DNA of 7,001 nt from an uncultured Alphaproteobacteria bacterium (GTDB lineage Bacteria > Pseudomonadota > Alphaproteobacteria > Rs-D84): positions 1-7,001 of the forward strand of contig CALARG010000043.1 of assembly GCA_937888635.1 (NCBI GenBank). Reading direction: 5' to 3'. The notes under the pieces are model-generated. The model did no database searches. It was not told where the DNA came from and saw nothing but the letters and a program-made list of their open reading frames with translations. Shown in pieces: positions 1 to 5,581 of this stretch. Made by a program: the position numbers and the translations under genes. Positions within the stretch are counted from its first letter, which is position 1. The number at the start of each line of letters is the position of its first letter.

Positions 1-156
1 ACATTGGGCTTTAACATTATGCTGACCGATTTATTTGGAATTGATATCGCGTATCAGTATCAGATGATGATTGGCGATGGATTTGGTTGGAATGTACGCA
101 ACGGCGGTGTTGATAATATCAGCAATATTATGGCATCAATTCGTATGAATTTCTAA
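1..156 (+). CDS. C-terminal end of an outer-membrane beta-barrel protein (partial)
   Basis: The window opens inside this gene; 51 codons remain before TAA at 154-156. The visible protein alternates hydrophobic and polar residues in short stretches (LGFNIMLTDLFGIDIAYQYQ, then a Gly/Asn-rich turn, then IMASIRMNF). It ends in Phe preceded by alternating hydrophobic residues, which is the usual C-terminal signal of a Gram-negative outer-membrane barrel recognised by the BAM complex. The next gene starts 21 nt downstream and also encodes a barrel with the same kind of ending (ARISF), so the two are probably tandem outer-membrane genes in one transcript and possibly paralogues. The N-terminus and family cannot be judged from this fragment. 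Confidence 0.7.
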   Translation, partial: TLGFNIMLTDLFGIDIAYQYQMMIGDGFGWNVRNGGVDNISNIMASIRMNF

Positions 157-177
157 GGTTCTTTGGGGGATACACTT

Positions 178-810
178 ATGAATACAAAAATTTTATTACC
201 AATGCTTTGTTTATTACCATCGGTTGCAGGTGCGGCAATACCATATCGTGTTGAACAGTTAAAAATGCCTGCCCCCGCAGAAGATTTTTCTGATATAAAT
301 CGTTTTTATATCGGTGGTGCATATAACTTTGCGATGTGGCAAAATTATACTGATGAAGATAATGTTTCTGTAAATGGTGAAAACACATCCAGTTTTGAAT
401 TTATGGCCGGCTATCGTATCTTTGATACATTCCGCATGGAATTAAACTATCTGCGTACAGATGCGCAATATAATGTGTTTTCATTTTCTGGTGATACATT
501 CTTTGTAAATGCAATCTGGGATGCGCGTATTGATTCTATGTATCGCCTGTTCCGTTCCCAGATGTTGGTGCCGTATGTTGGTGTTGGTGGCGGTCTGTCT
601 TGGAACAGTGCAGATGACGGTGTTCATCTGGATAACAAGATTGCACCTGTCGCAGCGGCCATGGCGGGGGTCAGTGTTGAATTTAATAAAATCTTTGCCT
701 TGGATTTTGGCTACAGATATTTTTATATGTTTAACCCCGGCACAGATATTGTGTCTGATTTAAATCCGTCATCGCATCAGTTCCGCGCCGGTGCGCGTAT
801 CAGTTTCTAA
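178..810 (+). CDS. small outer-membrane beta-barrel protein (porin / surface-antigen type)
   Basis: A 210-aa protein. ATG at 178 is preferred over an in-frame TTG at 163 because a GGGGA Shine-Dalgarno at 166-170 lies 7 nt before it and the protein then starts with a clean signal peptide. Residues 1-19 are MNTK followed by a Leu-rich core and a VAGA/A cleavage site. The mature part has amphipathic strands typical of eight-stranded barrels: FYIGGAYNF near 43-51, FEFMAGYRIF near 73-82, FRMELNYLR near 85-93, PYVGVGGGLSW at 132-142, FALDFGYRYFY near 173-183 and a final FRAGARISF ending in Phe. This resembles the OMP_b-brl and Surface_Ag_2 barrels seen in alphaproteobacteria. It likely sits in the outer membrane as a structural or surface protein; the ligand is unknown. 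Its stop overlaps the next start (TAATG), implying translational coupling to an RNA methyltransferase, an odd partner for a surface protein. Confidence 0.85.
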   Translation: MNTKILLPMLCLLPSVAGAAIPYRVEQLKMPAPAEDFSDINRFYIGGAYNFAMWQNYTDEDNVSVNGENTSSFEFMAGYRIFDTFRMELNYLRTDAQYNVFSFSGDTFFVNAIWDARIDSMYRLFRSQMLVPYVGVGGGLSWNSADDGVHLDNKIAPVAAAMAGVSVEFNKIFALDFGYRYFYMFNPGTDIVSDLNPSSHQFRAGARISF

Positions 811-1739
811 TGGCAAAAACTTGTCCTTTCTTTGGAATTTGCGGGGGCTGTAAATATGATTTTACCGCCCCTGATTATCAGGCGAAAAAATTGGCGCATC
901 TGCGCAATATTCCAACCACGGGCGACCCAATATGGGTGCAAAACGGCCTTCGTCGCCGTGCAGATTTTGCATTTGCATCTGGCGCATTTGGTTTCTTTGA
1001 ACATGGGTCAAAAAATATAGTCCCCGTGCACAATTGCCCAAATTTAGTGCCTGAAATAAACGATGTTTTGCCACGCCTGGCCGAATTGCCATGGGTGGGG
1101 GCCGGTGCGTGTTTAATAACCGCGTGCGATAATGGAATTGATATTGCGATTACATCAAATGTGCCATACTTTACACCTGAATTTCGCGATGCGGCAATAC
1201 GCCTGCCGGTTGTCAGAATTACATGGAATGACCGCACGATAAAGCAGACCGCCCAACCGGTTATTAATTTTTCAGGCCGCGCAGTGGAATATCCATCTGG
1301 CGCGTTTTTGCAGCCCAGTGTTGCAGGCGCAGACGCACTGCGTGATTTGGTCGTGTCGCGCGCCCACGGGGCAGGGCGCATTGCCGACCTGTTTTGTGGT
1401 TTGGGTAATTTTACATTTGCACTAAATGCAGACGGTTTTGATATTGTTGGCACCGGCGTACAGCGTGATTTGTTTAAACACCCCCTGACGGTTGGTATGC
1501 TAAATCAATACGATTGTGTGGTGCTGGATCCGCCCCGCGCCGGCGCATTGGCCCAGTGTCAAGAACTGGCGCGCAGTAAAGTTTCACGCATAATTTATGT
1601 GTCCTGCAATCCGCAAACCTTTATGCGTGATATGGAAATATTAACGCGTGGTGGATATAAAAACACCGAACTAATCCCCGTTGACCAGTTCTCGGGCTCT
1701 GCCCATTGGGAATTGTTCGGTGTATTTACGCGTGATTAA
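810..1739 (+). CDS. TrmA/RlmD-family 5-methyluridine RNA methyltransferase with Fe-S cysteines, unusually short
   Basis: A 309-aa class I SAM-dependent methyltransferase of the RNA uridine-C5 family (RlmD/RlmC/TrmA), probably acting on 23S rRNA in the cytoplasm. Cys5, Cys11, Cys14 and Cys76 match the CX5CGGC...C pattern that binds a [4Fe-4S] cluster in RlmD. Also visible are FLQPS at 166-170, the SAM loop DLFCGLGN at 193-200, DPPR at 240-243, the catalytic nucleophile Cys266 in YVSCNP, and H299-W-E301 with the usual general-base Glu. There is no N-terminal TRAM domain (E. coli RlmD is about 430 aa). About 24 residues are also missing between the SAM loop and DPPR, including the stretch that normally carries the acidic residue contacting the SAM ribose. 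The reading frame is intact. The start overlaps the barrel gene stop by 1 nt. Its stop (1737-1739) overlaps the stop of the convergent glycosyltransferase gene. The exact RNA target (RlmD- or RlmC-like) is not assigned. Confidence 0.9.
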   Translation: MAKTCPFFGICGGCKYDFTAPDYQAKKLAHLRNIPTTGDPIWVQNGLRRRADFAFASGAFGFFEHGSKNIVPVHNCPNLVPEINDVLPRLAELPWVGAGACLITACDNGIDIAITSNVPYFTPEFRDAAIRLPVVRITWNDRTIKQTAQPVINFSGRAVEYPSGAFLQPSVAGADALRDLVVSRAHGAGRIADLFCGLGNFTFALNADGFDIVGTGVQRDLFKHPLTVGMLNQYDCVVLDPPRAGALAQCQELARSKVSRIIYVSCNPQTFMRDMEILTRGGYKNTELIPVDQFSGSAHWELFGVFTRD

Positions 1740-3799
1740 AGTTTTGTATTCTTTATAGACATAATCTTGCGTTGCACAATTGTTGGCATATAACGTGGTG
1801 AAAAATATTTCTTGATGCACCGTCTTGCAAAATCAAAACATGGCTTTGCGTTTTGCTGTCCTGAATGGCGCAGTGATGCATTAAACATGCCCGGGAACAT
1901 AACATCCCAGAACCATAATTTTTCGCGTTCCCAAACACCGTGTTTCTTGCAGTATTTCATATATTGCATTGTCACCTTCATTGGATCCAGATTCAGTGTA
2001 TCGCGTTTGTAAACACTGTTCATAATTGAATTTACACGTCTTCTGTATTGATACAATTCTTCTGATGTGAACGCAATGCGTTTTGCCCATATACAGTATG
2101 CAGGATAAAAGAATTCATCTTCGTGACGCAATCCCACTGGGAATTCTATGCCGTGTTCTTGTAAAATCTTGCGTTTATACAATTTTGCAGGCCCACATAC
2201 ATTGCAAGAAACCTGAACCTGTTTGTTCATATCAAATGTGCCATTTTGTGTCACTTTCAGATAGTTATCTGACGCCTGCAATTCTTGATTTGCTTCATAA
2301 ATAATCTTCATACTGCAGGCTGCGATATCTGCGTTTTGTTGCGTTATTGTGGCGACCATTTTTTCACACGCGTCCAATGCCAGCATATCGTCAGAATCAC
2401 AAAACAGTATATATGGCGCGGTTGCGTTTTTTATACCAACATTTCTGCTGTACGACAGACCGCAATTTTTCTTGTTTTTTATAATTTTAATGCGTTTGTC
2501 ACGCTGTGCGAACTGTTCAACGATTTGCATAGAGTTATCTTTACCACAATCATCAATGCAAATTATTTCAATCTCTTGCATTGTTTGCTTGGTCAAAGAC
2601 TCCAGGCATTGTCCAACATATTTTTCAACATTATGTACCGGCACAATAATTGAAACCTTGGGCTGACCTGGTAAAAATTCTACAGAATTATTTTCTGTTT
2701 TGATTGGTTGTTTACCCATGTACTTTTTATATAACGTAATTTTATCAAATAATCTTACCACTGTAAAAGAAGGTGTTTTTATGATGGTAAACACGCCGCC
2801 CAATTTTCTTTTCTTTAAAAGAATTTGTCTGGCATAGAAATTATAAACATTAACATTGCATTTTTTTACATATTTTAAAAACAATTTGTGTGGCACATAT
2901 TTGTTTACCAGTCTGGACGACAGTTGTGAAAATACCTGGCACAAAGTTTCTTTGGCTAATTTAGCATCTTTCGCATTCTTTATCACATAAAACACAGACT
3001 GTTCCAAGGCTCCTTTGTCTTCATGTTTTGTCTTGGCCATATTCTTCATCAAAACATCCGTTAAGAACCAGATTATAAAATTGTAATCATGATCTGACAT
3101 TTTTGGTGTGTTGTTGGCATAGTTCATCATATATTCAACAATTTTTACGATTGAATCAACCTTGTCGCGCCCCATCGTTGTATTGGCGGAACCTTGTCTG
3201 ATTAAGTAATAGTATGATGTTGAATACGGACAGATTTCCACTGCGTTTGCTTTGTGCGATGCCGTAATCAAAAATGTAATATCTTCGCCCAACGATACGC
3301 CGGTCATAAATCGCAGATTGTTTTTATTCAAAAATTCTGTTTTATAAATTGCCGATGTAAAATCATAGCAAAAACGAATTTTGCCATTTTTTACATGTTC
3401 GTTGGTTGGCGGAATCCAGCGTTTGCCGTTTTCAACCACGGTTAACAGTCCTTTGGTTATTTCTGCGTCTGTCCTGACCGCGTGGTTGTACAATTTTTGA
3501 TAAAAATCAATATCTACATAGTCGTCTGCATCAACAAATCCGATGTATTCACCGGTTGCGTTTTCAATACCTGTATTTCGCGCCACCGCAACACCCATAT
3601 TTTTTTCTTGGGCGATAACGCGTATGCGTGGGTCAGATTCTGCGCGTGCGTTTAAAATTTCCAGTGTTTTGTCAGACGATTTGTCGTCAATACAAATAAT
3701 TTCAATATCTTCCATCAGTTGTTTTTGCAAACTGTCCAAACAACGTTCAACATATTTTTCCATGTTATAGCATGGCACAATAACAGATACTTTTGGCAT
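1736..3799 (-). CDS. tandem two-domain family 2 glycosyltransferase
   Basis: A 687-aa protein containing two GT-A fold GT2 domains in one chain. Domain 1 begins at residue 2 with KVSVIVPCYNMEKYV, has IICIDDKSSD near 35-43, the metal/nucleotide DxD region GFVDADDY (Asp90, Asp92, Asp93) and GED at 171-173 in the place of the usual catalytic-base motif. Domain 2 begins near 381 with KVSIIVPVHNVEKYV, has IICIDDCGKD near 412-421, FCDSDD (Asp468, Asp470, Asp471) and RHEDE at 558-562. Residues of about 290-375 are a basic linker. No membrane segment is evident, so it is likely cytoplasmic or peripheral and transfers sugars from nucleotide sugars onto a surface glycan such as lipopolysaccharide or capsule; donor and acceptor are unknown. 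The two halves resemble each other strongly, suggesting fusion after duplication and possibly two successive transfers. ATG at 3797-3799 has an AGGAAAGG Shine-Dalgarno close upstream. The gene stands alone, after the rpmA terminator, with its own promoter. Confidence 0.92.
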   Translation of the reverse strand: MPKVSVIVPCYNMEKYVERCLDSLQKQLMEDIEIICIDDKSSDKTLEILNARAESDPRIRVIAQEKNMGVAVARNTGIENATGEYIGFVDADDYVDIDFYQKLYNHAVRTDAEITKGLLTVVENGKRWIPPTNEHVKNGKIRFCYDFTSAIYKTEFLNKNNLRFMTGVSLGEDITFLITASHKANAVEICPYSTSYYYLIRQGSANTTMGRDKVDSIVKIVEYMMNYANNTPKMSDHDYNFIIWFLTDVLMKNMAKTKHEDKGALEQSVFYVIKNAKDAKLAKETLCQVFSQLSSRLVNKYVPHKLFLKYVKKCNVNVYNFYARQILLKKRKLGGVFTIIKTPSFTVVRLFDKITLYKKYMGKQPIKTENNSVEFLPGQPKVSIIVPVHNVEKYVGQCLESLTKQTMQEIEIICIDDCGKDNSMQIVEQFAQRDKRIKIIKNKKNCGLSYSRNVGIKNATAPYILFCDSDDMLALDACEKMVATITQQNADIAACSMKIIYEANQELQASDNYLKVTQNGTFDMNKQVQVSCNVCGPAKLYKRKILQEHGIEFPVGLRHEDEFFYPAYCIWAKRIAFTSEELYQYRRRVNSIMNSVYKRDTLNLDPMKVTMQYMKYCKKHGVWEREKLWFWDVMFPGMFNASLRHSGQQNAKPCFDFARRCIKKYFSPRYMPTIVQRKIMSIKNTKL

Positions 3800-3830
3800 G
3801 ACCTTTCCTATGTATAATTAACTTTGCTTC

Positions 3831-3859
3831 ATCCTAGGAAAAAGATATTTATTTTGCAA
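3831..3859 (-). promoter_or_regulatory. predicted sigma-70 type promoter of the glycosyltransferase gene
   Basis: On the minus strand, TTGCAA (3859-3854) and TAGGAT (3836-3831) are separated by 17 nt. This gives a start near 3824 and a leader of about 25 nt that contains the Shine-Dalgarno. It lies directly after the rpmA terminator, which is why a separate promoter is expected. A weaker alternative -10 (TATACA) lies closer to the start codon. Confidence 0.45.
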
Positions 3860-3860
3860 T

Positions 3861-3883
3861 AAAAAAACCGCCAAATGGCGGTC
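3861..3883 (-). terminator. intrinsic terminator of rplU-rpmA
   Basis: ACCGCC (3867-3872) pairs with GGCGGT (3877-3882) around an AAAT loop. On the minus strand the stem is followed by a run of seven T, beginning 8 nt beyond the rpmA stop codon. A T-run is also present on the other side, so it may work in both directions. Confidence 0.88.
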
Positions 3884-3890
3884 TTTTTTA

Positions 3891-4157
3891 TTATTTTGCT
3901 TCGTCTTCTGGGACAACGGAAACCGTTCTGCGGTCGCCATTACCCTTTTTAAACTTAACAATACCGGCAATCTTTGCAAAGATTGTGTGATCTTTACCCA
4001 TGCCAACATTCAATCCTGGGTGTACAGATGTACCACGCTGACGGATGATGATGTTTCCTGGGATAACACGACTGCCACCAGATTTTTTAACGCCTAATCT
4101 GCGTCCTGCAGAATCGCGTCCGTTCATTGACGCCGAACCAGCTTTCTTATGTGCCAT
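3891..4157 (-). CDS. rpmA: 50S ribosomal protein L27
   Basis: An 88-aa protein, the usual length for bacterial L27. It begins MAHKKAGSASMNGRDSAGRR, whose N-terminal tail reaches toward the peptidyl-transferase centre in the ribosome, and continues with the family-typical GGSRVIPGNIIIRQRGT, HPGLNVGMGKDHTIFA and GIVKF. There is no extended N-terminus of the kind cleaved in Firmicutes. The Shine-Dalgarno TAAGGAGT (4172-4165) includes the rplU stop codon. The two genes are therefore tightly coupled in the conserved rplU-rpmA order, 12 nt apart. An intrinsic terminator follows the stop. The obg/cgtA GTPase gene that often follows rpmA is absent; a glycosyltransferase follows instead. Confidence 0.98.
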   Translation of the reverse strand: MAHKKAGSASMNGRDSAGRRLGVKKSGGSRVIPGNIIIRQRGTSVHPGLNVGMGKDHTIFAKIAGIVKFKKGNGDRRTVSVVPEDEAK

Positions 4158-4169
4158 AGTTCTGACTCC

Positions 4170-4469
4170 TTACGCTTTGATTTCTTTGATTTTCAAAACA
4201 GTGATGAACTGACGATGACCGGCTGTGCGGCGATAATTCTGACGGCGTTTTTTCTTAAACACCAGAATTTTGTCAGCGCGTTTCTGTTCAACAACTTCTG
4301 CGACAATTTTTGCACCTTCTACGAATGGTGTGCCAATTTTGTCGCCGACCATCAGGACCTGGTCAAATTCAACTGTGCCTTCGGCATTCAGTTTTTCAAC
4401 CTTGATAATATCGCCCTGTGCAACGCGATACTGTTTGCCGCCGGTTTGAAAGATTGCAAAATCGCTCAT
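4170..4469 (-). CDS. rplU: 50S ribosomal protein L21
   Basis: A 99-aa protein close to the usual length of about 103 aa. It starts MSDFAIFQTGGKQYRVAQGD, the hallmark L21 N-terminus, and ends with the basic 23S rRNA-binding segment KKKRRQNYRRTAGHRQ followed by FITVLKI. It is a structural component of the large ribosomal subunit. ATG at 4467-4469 is preceded by the purine-rich stretch AAGAGAAAGA acting as a Shine-Dalgarno. It is the first gene of the rplU-rpmA operon, with a strong promoter about 90 nt upstream of the start codon and a hairpin in the 5' leader. Confidence 0.98.
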   Translation of the reverse strand: MSDFAIFQTGGKQYRVAQGDIIKVEKLNAEGTVEFDQVLMVGDKIGTPFVEGAKIVAEVVEQKRADKILVFKKKRRQNYRRTAGHRQFITVLKIKEIKA

Positions 4470-4503
4470 TTTCTTTCTCTTGTTTTGTTAATTGTTTAAT
4501 GAT

Positions 4504-4524
4504 TTTTACGCCGTTTGGCGAAAA
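4504..4524 (-). promoter_or_regulatory. short hairpin in the 5' leader of rplU-rpmA
   Basis: On the minus strand TTTTCGCC pairs with GGCG and AAAA (one bulged T) around an AAAC loop. It lies just after the predicted transcription start near 4528 and about 35 nt before the rplU ATG. Ribosomal-protein leaders often carry an autoregulatory hairpin. Here that is inference only; the hairpin might simply stabilise the 5' end. Confidence 0.4.
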
Positions 4525-4588
4525 GTTTATGCAAATTTTATGTTTTTTTATATAAAAGTCAAGCGTTTTGTAGAAAAAGTTATGCAAA
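4520..4588. repeat. pair of 16-bp direct repeats flanking the rplU promoter core
   Basis: GAAAAGTTTATGCAAA (4520-4535) and GAAAAAGTTATGCAAA (4573-4588) match at 14 of 16 positions and are 53 bp apart, close to five helical turns. One lies just upstream of the -35 and the other at the transcription start of rplU. They could be an operator pair, but the AT-rich composition makes chance similarity possible. Confidence 0.35.
4535..4562 (-). promoter_or_regulatory. predicted strong sigma-70 type promoter of rplU-rpmA
   Basis: On the minus strand TTGACT (4562-4557), a 16-nt AT-rich spacer and TAAAAT (4540-4535) place the start near 4528 and give a leader of about 58 nt. This fits the high expression expected for ribosomal proteins. 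It is separated from the rpmG gene by the rpmG terminator. Confidence 0.65.
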
Positions 4589-4622
4589 ATGCAGTTTTTA
4601 TCGCCAAAATATACTTTTTTGC

Positions 4623-4644
4623 AAAAAAAATGCCCCGACCGGGG
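4623..4644 (-). terminator. intrinsic terminator of rpmG
   Basis: CCCC (4633-4636) and GGGG (4641-4644) form a GC-only stem. On the minus strand it is followed after two bases by eight T, 36 nt beyond the rpmG stop. A T-run also lies on the plus side (4647-4653), so it may act in both directions. It insulates rpmG from rplU-rpmA. Confidence 0.78.
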
Positions 4645-4680
4645 AATTTTTTTATAAACCGAAAAAAATCAAAGACATTA

Positions 4681-4860
4681 TTAGTGAGAAACTTTCGCTT
4701 CGGTCATGACAACATGCTTGCGCAGTTTTTTGTCATACTTGCGGAATTTCATTTTGCCCTGAGTATTTTCAGACTTAGTATTTTTTGTTGTGATATAGAA
4801 GACGCCAGTTTCGTTATTTCTTAACTGTACAACTTCTTTGCTACCTTTTTTAGATGCCAT
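4681..4860 (-). CDS. rpmG: 50S ribosomal protein L33 (zinc-free type)
   Basis: A 59-aa protein in the L33 size range. It reads MASKKGSKEVVQLRN, then TGVFYITTKNTKS, then KMKFRKYDKKLRKHVV and a TEAKVSH tail. FYITTKN and LRKYD/FRKYD with RKHV are the L33 signature elements. None of the four zinc-binding cysteines of the other L33 form is present, which fits most proteobacteria. It is a large-subunit ribosomal component near the E site. The gene is monocistronic, with its own promoter 30 nt upstream and its own terminator. The Shine-Dalgarno (AAAAGGCG) is modest. Confidence 0.96.
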   Translation of the reverse strand: MASKKGSKEVVQLRNNETGVFYITTKNTKSENTQGKMKFRKYDKKLRKHVVMTEAKVSH

Positions 4861-4889
4861 TTTATTCGCCTTTTAACTATTCTGCGCCG

Positions 4890-4918
4890 ATTGTATGTTA
4901 AATTTTACTGGAAATCAA
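4890..4918 (-). promoter_or_regulatory. predicted promoter of rpmG
   Basis: On the minus strand TTGATT (4918-4913), a 17-nt spacer and TACAAT (4895-4890) place the start near 4883 with a leader of about 22 nt. Its -35 lies inside the spacer of the oppositely oriented tRNA-Leu promoter. Confidence 0.62.
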
Positions 4919-4932
4919 GTAATTTTTATAAT
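4904..4932 (+). promoter_or_regulatory. predicted promoter of the tRNA-Leu gene
   Basis: TTTACT (4904-4909), a 17-nt spacer and a consensus TATAAT (4927-4932) place the start near 4939, about 17 nt before the mature tRNA. Its -35 falls within the spacer of the rpmG promoter, so the two promoters are interlocked. Confidence 0.65.
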
Positions 4933-4955
4933 AAAATGCAAAAACAGTAAAATAT

Positions 4956-5040
<85 letters not shown>

Positions 5041-5075
5041 AAAATCATCACATTTGCGCGTAATATTTTCTTAGC

Positions 5076-5178
5076 CGTCATACCGGCGCAGGCCGGTATT
5101 CATTGCCCCGCAGGGACCGACACTGGCCACTTACACTAACCACTTACAACTAAAAATCCCCCAACTGGGGGATTTTTA
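5076..5178. repeat. terminator-bearing intergenic repeat, copy A
   Basis: This is a 103-bp element matching 5640-5735. In order it holds CGTC; a palindrome ATACCGGC-GCAG-GCCGGTAT (5080-5099, perfect 8-bp arms); TTCATTGC; an 8-nt segment absent from the other copy; CCGACACT; two 13-bp units of the form ACT..CCACTTAC; then AACTAAAAATCCCCCAACTG and a T-run, which form a terminator. It ends on the stop codon of the minus-strand HTH gene. It fills the space between tRNA-Leu and the HTH gene; 5041-5075 shows nothing else. I see no coding capacity. Confidence 0.88.
5152..5177. terminator. bidirectional intrinsic terminator in repeat copy A
   Basis: AAAAATCCCCC pairs with GGGGGATTTTT around AACT, an 11-bp perfect stem with T-runs for both directions. 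It overlaps the HTH gene stop codon at 5176-5178 and can also end transcripts from tRNA-Leu coming from the left. Confidence 0.88.
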
Positions 5179-5394
5179 ATTTCTGCGCCTGCTTAATATT
5201 AATGTCAGTCCATTGGTCATTAACTTTTCAACAATCCGTTCCGGCATTAACATTTTGCCATTTTCTATTTTTATCAGTTCGCTGTGCGATATGTTCAGCA
5301 TCTTGGCCGCATCTGCCCGGCGCAGATTTACAGTTTTGCGCGCACGGGCCAAATACTGGCCAAAATATTTGCTGTCTACTAATACAATACTCAT
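5176..5394 (-). CDS. small XRE-type helix-turn-helix DNA-binding protein
   Basis: A 72-aa protein. A GGAGG Shine-Dalgarno (5405-5401) 6 nt before ATG at 5394 fixes the start; an upstream in-frame ATG at 5433 would read through a terminator and give a Phe-rich extension with no ribosome site. Residues 11-61 look like a Cro/XRE helix-turn-helix: FGQYLARARK, then ADAAKMLNISHSELIKIENGK, in which AAKMLNISHSELIKIENG aligns with the typical turn and recognition helix, then ERIVEKLM. The C-terminus (LILSRRRN) is short and basic, so there is no effector domain; it probably works as a dimeric repressor or antitoxin-like regulator. No toxin gene is adjacent. Its unusual context is a structured, terminator-containing leader upstream and a repeat starting at its stop codon. 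Target unknown; autoregulation is possible. Confidence 0.82.
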   Translation of the reverse strand: MSIVLVDSKYFGQYLARARKTVNLRRADAAKMLNISHSELIKIENGKMLMPERIVEKLMTNGLTLILSRRRN

Positions 5395-5412
5395 TTTATT
5401 CCTCCATTTGTT

Positions 5413-5444
5413 AAAAAAACAAAAAAACCGCACAAAAGGCGGTT
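5413..5444 (-). terminator. intrinsic terminator between the structured RNA and the HTH gene (attenuator candidate)
   Basis: On the minus strand AACCGC (5444-5439) pairs with GCGGTT (5431-5426) around a 7-nt loop and runs into TTTTTG and seven more T. There is no T-run on the plus side, so it acts only for minus-strand transcription. It lies 19 nt or more upstream of the HTH start, inside what would be that gene's 5' leader, and no annotated gene ends before it. Its 5' arm overlaps a segment that can pair elsewhere. Confidence 0.78.
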
Positions 5445-5575
5445 GGAGGTTAAAGACTACAAGTAAGAGTAGTGTTGTTTATTCAATATATTCACAACCC
5501 TCCAACCAATATGGTCGGAGAAATATTATTTACTTACTTACGGGTCTTTACACCCCACACCGGTTTTCCCAATGC
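5413..5575 (-). ncRNA. structured RNA: small RNA or riboswitch-like attenuator leader of the HTH gene
   Basis: No real gene lies in 5395-5639, but the minus strand is highly structured. The closing stem has three blocks: GGTGTGGGGT (5561-5552) with ACCTCCAACC (5450-5441), 8 of 10 pairs; TAAAGAC (5550-5544) with GTCTTTA (5457-5451); and AAGTAAG (5539-5533) with CTTACTT (5467-5461). Inside are hairpin CTCCGACCA-TAT-TGGTTGGAG (5520-5500, 9 bp with one G-U) and a weaker hairpin GTTGT...ACAAC (5498-5474). The G-U pairs would be A-C or C-A mismatches on the plus strand, supporting minus-strand transcription. A promoter precedes it and an intrinsic terminator ends it, giving a product of about 160 nt; readthrough would give a leader of about 180 nt for the HTH gene. 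The family is not recognised. A 6S-like rod was considered but the central region does not clearly fit. Confidence 0.6.
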
Positions 5576-5581
5576 CCACAC

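Noticed and set aside
163..177. TTG at 163 as start of the barrel protein
   Set aside because: It would place the Shine-Dalgarno inside the coding sequence and extend the signal peptide with MGDTL; ATG at 178 is better placed.
878..1453. 191-codon antisense ORF over the methyltransferase gene
   Set aside because: A shadow of a gene with strong family motifs on the plus strand; its translation shows no domain and it has no ribosome site.
2285..2666. Plus-strand ORFs of 105-122 codons within the glycosyltransferase gene
   Set aside because: Antisense shadows, Cys/Phe/Ile-rich, of a gene with clear GT2 motifs.
5118..5150. Short tandem 13-bp units as a CRISPR-like or iteron array
   Set aside because: Only two units per copy, contiguous without spacers, and always part of the larger repeat.
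5395..5433. ATG at 5433 as start of the HTH protein
   Set aside because: The extra 13 residues come from the terminator T-run (Phe-rich) and contain the GGAGG that clearly serves ATG at 5394.
5413..5575. 6S RNA, SRP RNA or type III antitoxin RNA
   Set aside because: The size suits 6S and there is a long closing stem, but the interior has two hairpins rather than a clear single bubble. The SRP GGAAG/AGCA core is absent. There are no tandem repeats of the ToxI kind and no ToxN-like gene follows.
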